Positions 1 through 4,729 of a stretch of DNA of 6,062 nt are shown here, piece after piece. Numbering within the stretch: the stretch's first letter is position 1; each line of letters starts with the position of its first letter. The stretch comes from CAYWTX01 sp964461295 (GTDB lineage Bacteria > Planctomycetota > Phycisphaerae > SM23-33). The position numbers and the translations under genes were made by a program. The stretch lies in NCBI GenBank assembly GCA_964461295.1, contig CAYWTX010000009.1:1-6062 (forward strand), given 5' to 3'. The notes beneath the pieces were generated by a model that was not told the origin of the DNA, made no database searches, and saw only the letters and a list, made by a program, of their open reading frames with translations.

Positions 1-301
1 CAGCGGCCCCCGTCTTCTCCGAAATGGTGTCAGTCGAAACCGAACCACCAGCCCCCACAACGACTGCGTTGTCCTTGAGAAGAACGCCATCAACCGTCAC
101 ACCAGCGGCCCCCGTCTTCTCCGAAATGGTGTCAGTCGAAACCGAACCACCGGCGCCCACAACGACTGCGTTGTCCTTGAGGAGAACGCCATCGATCGTC
201 ACACCGGCCGCCCCAGTCTTCTCATTGATCTGGTCCGTGCTGACCTGGGAATCCTTGAGGAGAACGCCATCAGCCGTGACACCGGCCGCGGGGGTCTTCT
301 C
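1..301 (-). repeat. Tandem coding repeats, 102-bp and 78-bp units
   Basis: The DNA at 1-102 recurs at 103-204 with about 5 differences by eye, a period of 102 bp. The shared core (gtcttctc ... ccttgagnagaacgccatc) recurs again in the copies starting near 205 and 283, where the period is 78 bp. Both periods are multiples of three, so copy number can change without breaking the frame. In protein terms the units begin at residues 92, 118, 152 and 186 of the leftmost gene. The array continues past the left edge. The high identity of the two outer copies indicates recent duplication or gene conversion. Confidence 0.9.
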
Positions 302-574
302 GTTGATCACATCCGTGTCAATCTCTCCCCCATTGACGTTGACCTCGATGACCGCGATACGCTCGGTGTGGTCCGCGACGGTGGCGTCCACCCCGAGAAC
401 ATCGGACTTGTCAAACGTCGCCGCGAGTGCCGGTCCTCGGGTATCACTGACCGACGACACCCCCACCAGGCGCCACGTGCCCGGACCCGTGGGAGCCCCA
501 ACGTCGACCTCCACCGCCGACTCATTGGAAACACGCTCGGTGTACGGAACAATACGAACCAAATAATCACTCAT
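1..574 (-). CDS. Repeat-containing phage tail / fibre-like protein, C-terminus beyond window
   Basis: An open frame starts at ATG 574-572 and stays open to the left edge, giving 191 residues (MSDYLVRIVPYTERV...) without a stop. The start is fixed by AGGAGG at 581-586, 6 nt upstream. Residues 1-90 form an N-terminal region with alternating hydrophobic and polar stretches that looks beta-rich. From residue 92 the protein is a tandem array with core E-K-T-x-A-A-G-V-T-x-D-G-V-L-L-K-D, at residues 92, 118, 152 and 186. The first unit is 26 residues and the next two are 34, the longer ones carrying an added V-V-V-G-A-G-G-S segment. From memory, EKT..AGVT.DGVLLKD repeats are common in tail-region proteins of cultured and metagenomic phages, which together with the neighbours supports a virion tail or fibre role. 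No enzymatic motif is visible. Function beyond structural or adhesive is inference; total length and C-terminal domain are unknown. Confidence 0.85.
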   Translation of the reverse strand, partial: MSDYLVRIVPYTERVSNESAVEVDVGAPTGPGTWRLVGVSSVSDTRGPALAATFDKSDVLGVDATVADHTERIAVIEVNVNGGEIDTDVINEKTPAAGVTADGVLLKDSQVSTDQINEKTGAAGVTIDGVLLKDNAVVVGAGGSVSTDTISEKTGAAGVTVDGVLLKDNAVVVGAGGSVSTDTISEKTGAA

Positions 575-587
575 GTGCTACCTCCTG

Positions 588-602
588 TTACTTCTACTTC
601 TA
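588..602 (-). other. Triple in-frame stop codons after the 600-1262 gene
   Basis: Reading on from the last sense codon (GAG), the frame runs TAG AAG TAG AAG TAA, with stops at 602-600, 596-594 and 590-588. The alternation comes from a short TAGAAG duplication. Three stops in one frame over 15 nt would block readthrough into the downstream ribosome binding site. It may equally be a chance product of the 6-nt repeat. Confidence 0.8.
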
Positions 603-971
603 CTCTTGGAAAACGGCGTCCACCTTGAACGTGAATCCCGGGGTATCAGCACCCCCAATTGTCCAGCGAACCCTCATGTACCTCTGGAACGGCCCCTCAA
701 ACAATTTCCGCTCATTCCCCACGGCATCAGACAACTGCGTGAACGCACCGACCTGTGTATAAGTGATCGCGTCGGGGGAGTCTTCGATGACCACATCCAA
801 CGTGGGAGCGGTCCCAGTCTTGGCCGTGACCGTCAAATAGAAAGCAGCAAGGCGCGCGAGTCCTTGCTTGGAAAGCCCAAAGTTGTGTCCTTGGGTATCG
901 ACCCCCGTAGAGGAGGAAGAACTCGTGCGAACTTCCGATGTGACCATTGCATAATTGCGAAGTATTGCCAT
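600..971 (-). CDS. Nested in-frame product of the same ORF, 123 residues (alternative start)
   Basis: The codon for Met98 of the 220-residue frame (ATG 971-969) is preceded by AGGAGG at 977-982 with a 5-nt spacer, as good as the start signals of the clear genes nearby. Translation from here would give MAILRNYAMVTSEVRTSS... through to the same stop. The region downstream forms a self-contained beta-type domain, while the region upstream is repeat-based, so the boundary coincides with a change in protein character. Either this is the true gene and the upstream repeat gene has lost its stop, or two nested products share a C-terminus. The sequence alone cannot choose between these. Confidence 0.5.
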   Translation of the reverse strand: MAILRNYAMVTSEVRTSSSSSTGVDTQGHNFGLSKQGLARLAAFYLTVTAKTGTAPTLDVVIEDSPDAITYTQVGAFTQLSDAVGNERKLFEGPFQRYMRVRWTIGGADTPGFTFKVDAVFQE

Positions 972-1262
972 TTCTTCCTCCTGAGGAATGTAGGGTTCGT
1001 GCTCGAATGGAGACTCTAGGGCGAGGAGATTGACCCAGTCGCCAAGGCTGGTTCCTTGGGAATTTCCGGTCCAGAGGAACAATCCCATGTAGCCTCCCGC
1101 GGCCTCGGAAATCCCCGCAGAGTTTCCGGACCAGTAGAACAGTCCCACGTAGCCCCCATCGGCCTCGGAGGTCCCATCCGCGTTTCCGGACCAATAGAAT
1201 ACCACAATGGTGGCTCCGGTGTCACTAAGAGGGGCACTGCTGATAGGAGAAAATCCAAGCAT
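600..1262 (-). CDS. Putative phage structural protein with 20-residue N-terminal repeats (possible two-gene fusion)
   Basis: A 220-residue frame starting at ATG 1262-1260, 4 nt after the stop of the preceding glycine-rich gene. The only ribosome-binding candidate is that gene's own terminal TGGTGGTGA. Residues 1-17 (MLGFSPISSAPLSDTGA) are followed by three 20-residue repeats at about residues 20-72 with core F-Y/L-W-S/T-G-N...G-x-S. A linker leads to an acidic P-Q-E-E-E just before Met98. Residues 98-220 have a different character: a Ser-rich stretch, then a beta-type domain with T-A-K-T-G-T-A-P-T-L-D-V, E-D-S-P-D and a final F-T-F-K-V-D-A-V-F segment, a pattern I associate with small phage virion proteins. 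No catalytic motif is seen. Met98 is preceded by a perfect AGGAGG, so the C-terminal part may also, or mainly, be made alone. Role in the tail or capsid is inferred from context only. Confidence 0.75.
   Translation of the reverse strand: MLGFSPISSAPLSDTGATIVVFYWSGNADGTSEADGGYVGLFYWSGNSAGISEAAGGYMGLFLWTGNSQGTSLGDWVNLLALESPFEHEPYIPQEEEMAILRNYAMVTSEVRTSSSSSTGVDTQGHNFGLSKQGLARLAAFYLTVTAKTGTAPTLDVVIEDSPDAITYTQVGAFTQLSDAVGNERKLFEGPFQRYMRVRWTIGGADTPGFTFKVDAVFQE
977..982 (-). promoter_or_regulatory. Internal Shine-Dalgarno AGGAGG inside the 600-1262 ORF
   Basis: A perfect AGGAGG lies 5 nt before the in-frame ATG at 971. In the long frame it encodes part of Q-E-E-E. It matches the spacing rule seen for the other genes in the window (5-6 nt), unlike the weak signal at the upstream start of this ORF. 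Confidence 0.65.
1047..1205 (-). repeat. Three 60-bp coding repeats (20 residues each)
   Basis: The string tttccgg(a/t)cca recurs at 1063, 1123 and 1183, exactly 60 bp apart. It is followed in two copies by closely similar sequence including gtagc and cggcctcgga. In protein this gives F-Y-W-S-G-N at residues 22 and 42 and F-L-W-T-G-N at residue 62. The third copy is more diverged at its C-terminal side. It is an old in-frame internal duplication, clearly more diverged than the array at the left edge. Confidence 0.85.
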
Positions 1263-1266
1263 ATTT

Positions 1267-1275
1267 TCACCACCA
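1267..1275 (-). promoter_or_regulatory. Trp-Trp-stop acting as ribosome binding site for the 600-1262 gene
   Basis: On the minus strand the gene end reads TGG TGG TGA. Its GGTGGTGA differs from the extended consensus GGAGGTGA at one base. The GGTGG core is 7 nt from the ATG at 1262, a normal spacing, and no other purine-rich signal is present between stop and start. Confidence 0.5.
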
Positions 1276-1290
1276 ACTTATGACGACGAG
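1267..1290 (-). repeat. Cassette-boundary repeat, copy A
   Basis: This 24-bp stretch, covering the last codons and stop of the third glycine-rich gene, matches 2141-2164 at 23 of 24 positions by eye. The corresponding end of the first paralogue at 3026 keeps the first nine bases and most of the next seven. The identity drops just beyond it, so it marks a conserved cassette edge. Confidence 0.8.
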
Positions 1291-2139
1291 ACCTGGACCG
1301 CCATCACCACCGCCCGCTCCCGCTCCTGAGCCGGCACCGCCACCGCCACCGCCTGCACCCGGAGCGCTACCGCAGGAACCACCAGCTTGGGGCGCCCCAA
1401 CAGACCCGACCCCGCCACTCCCGCCGAACGTGTACATCGCGAGCTTGTGGACGAAGCCAGGGTCGCCGGAGAGCGTCGCACCAAGCAGCGTGTTCGCGAC
1501 GGCCACATAGACACCGCCGTTCGCGCCCGCTCCGCCGCCACCACCGCACCCGGGCATGATGGGCGTGCCCGTGCTCGGGGTGAAGTTCGTGCCGGCTCCG
1601 GCCGCGAGCCCACCGGCCGTTCCGTTGACGCCTGCGATGAGGTTTCGTGAACTGGCCCAATTCGACATGACTGCGCCGGCCACGGTCGCGATTGTTCCTG
1701 CCGTGCCCGCGGTGCCCCCGCCCGCGCCGCCAGCGCCGCCACCCGTCGGAGCCGCCGCGCCCGAGACGCCGAAGAGGCATTGCACGGTCGTGTTCTGGTC
1801 GAGCGAGACGCGCGACAGGTTGCCGGCGCCGCCTGCCCCTCCTGCCCCGGCCGCGCCTGCGGTCCCGCCGACCCCGCCCGCACCAGGGTTGACGAAGAGG
1901 ACTGGAGGAATGACGAGCGCGGGGTAGGTGTACTGCGAGATTCCCGAGGACGCGCCTCCGCCGCCACCACCACCCGCTCCGCCACCGCCGCCGTCTCCAC
2001 CCCCACCACCGCCGCCTCCCGACACGAGCGTGATGGACACGCCGATGCAACCACGAGGCTTGCACCAAGATTGCCAACTGCCAGTCGGCAGAAAGATGGC
2101 AGTCTGGGGGTCGTTTGCGAGGTGGTTTAGGTCGAACAT
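1267..2139 (-). CDS. Glycine-rich tail adhesin-like protein, paralogue 3
   Basis: A 290-residue protein starting at ATG 2139-2137, 1 nt after the stop of the preceding paralogue. Residues 1-40 form a short beta-type cap (MFDLNHLANDPQTAIF..., with G-S-W-x-S-W-C-K-P), followed by an almost pure glycine run at about 41-63. A hydrophobic strand region with P-P-V-L-F-V-N-P-G-A-G-G lies near 79-89, then long Gly/Ala-rich stretches, further Gly runs at 198-204 and 261-282, and the terminus G-P-G-L-V-V-I-S-W-W. This layout fits glycine-rich-domain proteins of phage tails. Established knowledge: phage S16 gp38 adhesin builds its distal domain from packed polyglycine-II helices. By analogy this is a candidate receptor-binding or fibre-tip component; I infer this and have not shown it. 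The start is supported by N-terminal similarity (MFDLxH) to the first paralogue. Confidence 0.85.
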   Translation of the reverse strand: MFDLNHLANDPQTAIFLPTGSWQSWCKPRGCIGVSITLVSGGGGGGGGDGGGGGAGGGGGGGASSGISQYTYPALVIPPVLFVNPGAGGVGGTAGAAGAGGAGGAGNLSRVSLDQNTTVQCLFGVSGAAAPTGGGAGGAGGGTAGTAGTIATVAGAVMSNWASSRNLIAGVNGTAGGLAAGAGTNFTPSTGTPIMPGCGGGGGAGANGGVYVAVANTLLGATLSGDPGFVHKLAMYTFGGSGGVGSVGAPQAGGSCGSAPGAGGGGGGAGSGAGAGGGDGGPGLVVISWW

Positions 2140-2140
2140 T

Positions 2141-2149
2141 TCACCACCA
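2141..2149 (-). promoter_or_regulatory. Trp-Trp-stop acting as ribosome binding site for paralogue 3
   Basis: TGG TGG TGA ends paralogue 2, and the next gene's ATG follows after a single A. The GGTGG core is 4 nt from the ATG. This is close to the lower limit of useful spacing, so reinitiation by the terminating ribosome is also plausible. Confidence 0.45.
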
Positions 2150-2164
2150 GCTTATGACGACGAG
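2141..2164 (-). repeat. Cassette-boundary repeat, copy B
   Basis: The second copy of the 24-bp element at 1267-1290, differing at one base by eye. It encodes L-V-V-I-S-W-W-stop and sits 1 nt before the next start codon. Two near-identical sites 874 bp apart in direct orientation could recombine to delete or duplicate exactly one glycine-rich gene. Confidence 0.8.
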
Positions 2165-3022
2165 GCCCTGGCCGCCGTTGCCGCCCGCTGCACCGTTCGC
2201 GGAACTTCCGCCGCCACCGCCGCCGCCGCCACCGGCGCCAAACGCCTGGCGGTTCCCGCCGCCGGGAGAGACGGCAGAGTTACCGCCGCCACCGCCGCAA
2301 CCGCCGTAAACAACCGGATACTGCCCGAACACGAAGCCATGGCAAACAGGCTGGGATAATCCGTTTGCGACTCCCGCGTAGCCTATGAATGGGCTGTTCG
2401 CGACGGCCGTGATGCCTCCGCCCGCAAACGGGAAGTTTGGCATCGCGCCACCTCCAGCCCCGCCTAAAATTGGGAGCCCTGTCCCGACGGAGGTGTACCC
2501 TGCGCTCGTTGATGTTGGCCCGTTCGCGCCTACGCCGCCGGCATTGCCAGCAACTGCACTATACAATAAGGCGTATGCTTGCATCAAAATAGACAGTCCA
2601 CCGTTCGCCGTGCCACCTACCCCGCCCGCAGTATTGCCCGCTATCCCCCCCGACCCACCGCCAGCTACCGCAAGGTAGTTGGGCGTCGCCACGCGTTTGT
2701 CTGTTCGCACGATGGTAGGGGAGGCTGAACCCCCAGAGTTGGCCGCGGACACCGCTCCTCCTGCGCCCCCCAGGCCGCCCACTGGCGCTTCTATATACAA
2801 CACTTTGGGCAGGACGAATGTCGGGTAGACAGCCATCGTGGCCCCACCTCCTCCGCCACCTGATCCACCTTGCGGGTTGCCAAAACCATCCCCGCGCCCG
2901 CTACACCCGCCACCACCAGGGCCGATACACAGTATCTGGACAAAGTCACAAGCTGGCACGTTGAAAGCGGCAATCGTGTTGCCGACAAAAACGCGTGATT
3001 CTGCGGTGGGCGGTGCAAACAC
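2141..3022 (-). CDS. Glycine-rich tail adhesin-like protein, paralogue 2
   Basis: A 293-residue protein from GTG 3022-3020, 3 nt after the stop of the previous paralogue. Its N-terminus (MFAPPTAESRVFVGN) differs from the MFDLxH start of its two siblings. The rest keeps the shared plan: beta cap at 1-35, Gly runs at 36-39 and 52-60, a strand region Y-P-T-F-V-L-P-K-V-L-Y-I near 66-77, then Gly/Ala-rich segments. L-G-G-A-G-G-G and A-G-G-G-I-T-A-V-A near 186-208, and Y-G-G-C-G-G-G near 239-245, are both also found in paralogue 1. It ends in a nine-glycine tract (264-272) and G-Q-G-L-V-V-I-S-W-W. The likely location is the distal tail, by analogy with polyglycine-II phage adhesins. It shares its gene end almost exactly with paralogue 3 but its middle motifs with paralogue 1, so it looks mosaic. 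GTG is the best start because of its position relative to TGGTGGTGA. Confidence 0.83.
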   Translation of the reverse strand: MFAPPTAESRVFVGNTIAAFNVPACDFVQILCIGPGGGGCSGRGDGFGNPQGGSGGGGGGATMAVYPTFVLPKVLYIEAPVGGLGGAGGAVSAANSGGSASPTIVRTDKRVATPNYLAVAGGGSGGIAGNTAGGVGGTANGGLSILMQAYALLYSAVAGNAGGVGANGPTSTSAGYTSVGTGLPILGGAGGGAMPNFPFAGGGITAVANSPFIGYAGVANGLSQPVCHGFVFGQYPVVYGGCGGGGGNSAVSPGGGNRQAFGAGGGGGGGGGSSANGAAGGNGGQGLVVISWW

Positions 3023-3025
3023 GCG

Positions 3026-3034
3026 TCACCACCA
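3026..3034 (-). promoter_or_regulatory. Trp-Trp-stop acting as ribosome binding site for paralogue 2
   Basis: TGG TGG TGA closes paralogue 1. After CGC the GTG start of paralogue 2 follows, so GGTGG lies 6 nt from the start codon, the same spacing as the canonical sites elsewhere in this operon. Confidence 0.5.
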
Positions 3035-3919
3035 CTTTATGAGGCAAAGACCAGGGCCGCCTTTTCCGCCAGCCCCGCCCGTGCCTACAGCGCTAGCGCC
3101 GCCGCCACCGCCACCGCATCCGAAGCCTGCTCCCGCGTCCCCTCCTCTGCCTCCCGTCCCGCTCTTTGCGCCCCCGCCACAACCACCGTAGAAGGCAAAC
3201 GGTGCCAAGCCACCTCCCCCGATCGCAGGTTCGCCCGCGTTTGTCCCACCAGGGTTGTTGAGCGTGTAGATGGTGGACGCGACGCCCGTAATGCCACCAC
3301 CGGCGTAGTACGTGCTTACGTTGTAGATACCTCCACCCGCTCCGCCTGTGACTAAAAGGTTTGCGCCGAAAGACGCGCTTGGCCCAACACCACTGTTGTT
3401 GTTGTCTGGGGCAGCCACGCCAGCGGTAAACCTGTAGCTCAAGGCCTTTTGCACTAATGGGCACGCTGCGACGGTGCCGACTGTGGCGGCCAGCCCCCCA
3501 ACGGCAGTTCCTGTTGCAACGCTCTTCCCACCTCCGGCGCCCGCGGTGCTCGATACCAGCAGTAGGTTTTGCGCCTGGGTGTGCGCATGCAACGCCGCGT
3601 ATGCAATGCCACCGCCACTACCGTCGCTTGCTGCGGCCCCACCGTTCGCCGTCGCAGGGGCATTGATGTACACCTTATCAAATTCGACCCTGCTGGCCCT
3701 AAACATGGCCACGGCGAGGCCCCCCGCCCCCCCACCCGAAGAGCCCAGTGTAGCAGCGAGGACGCCGTTAGACCTGCCGCCGCCTCCGCCGCCGCCACCG
3801 CCCAAGAGCCATATCGCTACGAAACGTGCGGCCTTCGGGACCGGCCAGGCATGCCACGCCCCATCGCCCTCGAAACGAGCGACCTGGGCCTTCCTGGGCA
3901 CATGGGACAGGTCAAACAC
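3026..3919 (-). CDS. Glycine-rich tail adhesin-like protein, paralogue 1
   Basis: A 297-residue protein starting at GTG 3919-3917, 4 nt after the stop of the upstream gene. The start is supported by its MFDLSH matching MFDLNH in paralogue 3. The nearest purine-rich signal, TGAGG, is only 2 nt from the GTG, and GGGAG lies 11 nt away, so initiation is probably coupled to the upstream stop. Residues 1-39 are a cap with A-W-H-A-W-P-V-P-K and V-A-I-W-L-L, then a nine-glycine run at 40-48. A strand region containing K-V-Y-I-N-A-P is near 82-88. Further on come T-G-G-A-G-G-G (191-197), A-G-G-G-I-T-G-V-A (206-214), F-Y-G-G-C-G-G-G (243-250), Gly-rich 254-289 and the end G-P-G-L-C-L-I-K-W-W. This is the most diverged C-terminus of the three. 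The inferred role is a fibre-tip or adhesin component; no enzyme motif is present. Confidence 0.85.
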   Translation of the reverse strand: MFDLSHVPRKAQVARFEGDGAWHAWPVPKAARFVAIWLLGGGGGGGGGRSNGVLAATLGSSGGGAGGLAVAMFRASRVEFDKVYINAPATANGGAAASDGSGGGIAYAALHAHTQAQNLLLVSSTAGAGGGKSVATGTAVGGLAATVGTVAACPLVQKALSYRFTAGVAAPDNNNSGVGPSASFGANLLVTGGAGGGIYNVSTYYAGGGITGVASTIYTLNNPGGTNAGEPAIGGGGLAPFAFYGGCGGGAKSGTGGRGGDAGAGFGCGGGGGGASAVGTGGAGGKGGPGLCLIKWW

Positions 3920-3923
3920 CGCC

Positions 3924-4355
3924 TCAGTAGCTCCCGCCGATTACCGTCCCAGAGAACTGCCCCGAGCCGCCGGGCGCGGTGCCGAACGAGAGGTAGAGCT
4001 TGTACCCAGGCGGCAACACGAAGTCGCACGGGATGACGAAGTCGGGCTGCGCCGCCGTCGCCGAGGCCGTCACCGCAGGAATCGTAATCTCCGTCACGAA
4101 CGTCGAGTTTGCCGGCGTGGCAATCGTCGAGCCGTTGTTGATGTAGAGCCGGCAGACCGTCGCAACCGTGTTGTTGATGGGGTCGGCTTTGATGCGGACT
4201 TCACGCACGTAGCCGCCGTTCGTCGCGTCGGCAGTGTGAACACAGTACGTCGTATTTCCGCTGATGTCCTTCGCGGCGTTCGCGGCCGTCATGGCGCCGA
4301 TCCACGATACGGCACCCACCCTCGAAAACAGGGGCTCTGTGTTAGGCGCTGCCAT
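3924..4355 (-). CDS. Beta-rich putative phage tail / virion protein
   Basis: A 143-residue protein. ATG 4355-4353 is chosen over the GTG two codons' width upstream (4358) because a perfect AGGAGG at 4362-4367 is 6 nt from the ATG but only 3 nt from the GTG. The ATG shares one base with the stop of the upstream gene. The sequence alternates hydrophobic and polar residues throughout: G-Y-V-R-E-V-R-I-K-A near 48-57, V-C-R-L-Y-I-N-N-G near 67-75, I-P-A-V-T-A-S near 92-98, and L-P-P-G-Y-K-L-Y-L-S-F-G near 114-125. Small beta-sandwich proteins with a C-terminal LPPGYKLY..-type segment are, from memory, common beside phage tail genes. No signal peptide or membrane segment is seen. A structural role next to the glycine-rich adhesins is inferred; a cap or adaptor for them is possible but not demonstrated. 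Confidence 0.85.
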   Translation of the reverse strand: MAAPNTEPLFSRVGAVSWIGAMTAANAAKDISGNTTYCVHTADATNGGYVREVRIKADPINNTVATVCRLYINNGSTIATPANSTFVTEITIPAVTASATAAQPDFVIPCDFVLPPGYKLYLSFGTAPGGSGQFSGTVIGGSY

Positions 4356-4720
4356 CACGCACCTCCTTCGACGACGGGCTCAGGCACAGGCTCAACCACT
4401 GCAACAGGCTCAGGTTCGGGCGCGAGCAGCACGCTGATATTGAGCACCCCGCGCGTGTCATTTTCCCACGCCAGCGCGCACTTGACTCCCTCGGTTGCGA
4501 GCCACTCGCGCAGCTCGGTCGCGAGGTCCGCGTCCGGCGTGAACACGAGGATGTCACCGTCCATCGCGGCGTCGGCCTGCTCGTCGGTCGCGCCCTGAAT
4601 GCGGTCGTAAGCCCACGTGACCAGCGCCTGCAAGCGCGCCTGCGTCGCCGCGAGACGCTGCTCCCGAGGGGCCGGTGCAAGGGCCACCTGGCGTGCTTTG
4701 ATAATGTCTGAAAGTGCCAT
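4355..4720 (-). CDS. Uncharacterised phage protein with Pro/Glu-rich tail
   Basis: A 121-residue protein from ATG 4720-4718 with TAGGAG at 4727-4732, 6 nt upstream, overlapping the stop codon of the preceding gene. Residues 1-45 look helical (S-D-I-I-K-A-R-Q-V-A-L... and Q-R-L-A-A-T-Q-A-R-L-Q-A-L-V-T-W-A-Y). Residues 53-97 suggest an alpha/beta unit, with D-I-L-V-F-T-P, T-E-L-R-E-W-L and V-L-N-I-S-V-L-L. Residues 98-121 are low complexity (P-E-P-E-P-V-A-V-V-E-P-V-P-E-P) and probably disordered. I do not recognise the family and see no catalytic signature. Its position between the promoter-proximal tail proteins and the adhesin block suggests an accessory or chaperone-like role in fibre assembly, but this is a guess from context. 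Confidence 0.85.
   Translation of the reverse strand: MALSDIIKARQVALAPAPREQRLAATQARLQALVTWAYDRIQGATDEQADAAMDGDILVFTPDADLATELREWLATEGVKCALAWENDTRGVLNISVLLAPEPEPVAVVEPVPEPVVEGGA
4362..4367 (-). promoter_or_regulatory. Shine-Dalgarno AGGAGG deciding the start of the 3924-4355 gene
   Basis: A perfect AGGAGG lies within the 3' end of the upstream coding region. With the 6-nt spacing used elsewhere in the window it selects ATG 4355 rather than the adjacent GTG at 4358. Confidence 0.75.
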
Positions 4721-4729
4721 GGCAGACTC

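Noticed and set aside
1..301. Possible CRISPR-like or non-coding repeat array
   Set aside because: Units are 78 and 102 bp, contiguous without spacers, multiples of three, and lie in an open reading frame with a conserved protein motif.
307..570. 87-codon minus-strand frame starting with MIIWFVLF, resembling a hydrophobic leader
   Set aside because: It is a shifted reading of the gene that starts at ATG 574, which has the ribosome binding site and the repeat protein; the overlapping frame has an Arg/Ser-rich shadow composition.
1278..2077. Long Arg/Ser/Ala-rich minus-strand frames inside the third glycine-rich gene
   Set aside because: They are frame-shifted readings of GGN-rich codons, which rarely contain stops. 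The glycine-rich frame has the conserved ends and start signal.
1928..2359. Plus-strand proline-run ORF that could suggest a proline-rich protein
   Set aside because: The proline runs are the exact antisense of glycine runs in two adjacent genes, and the frame spans their junction.
1267..3919. Collagen-like or mycobacterial PE-PGRS identity for the glycine-rich proteins
   Set aside because: No regular Gly-x-y triplets and no PE N-terminal domain. Context and the cap plus I-x-W-W ends fit phage tail glycine-rich proteins better.
3474..4598. Long plus-strand frame of 374 codons
   Set aside because: It crosses the boundaries of three well-supported minus-strand genes, is Pro/Ala/Arg-rich as expected for the complement of glycine codons, and has no matching ribosome binding site.
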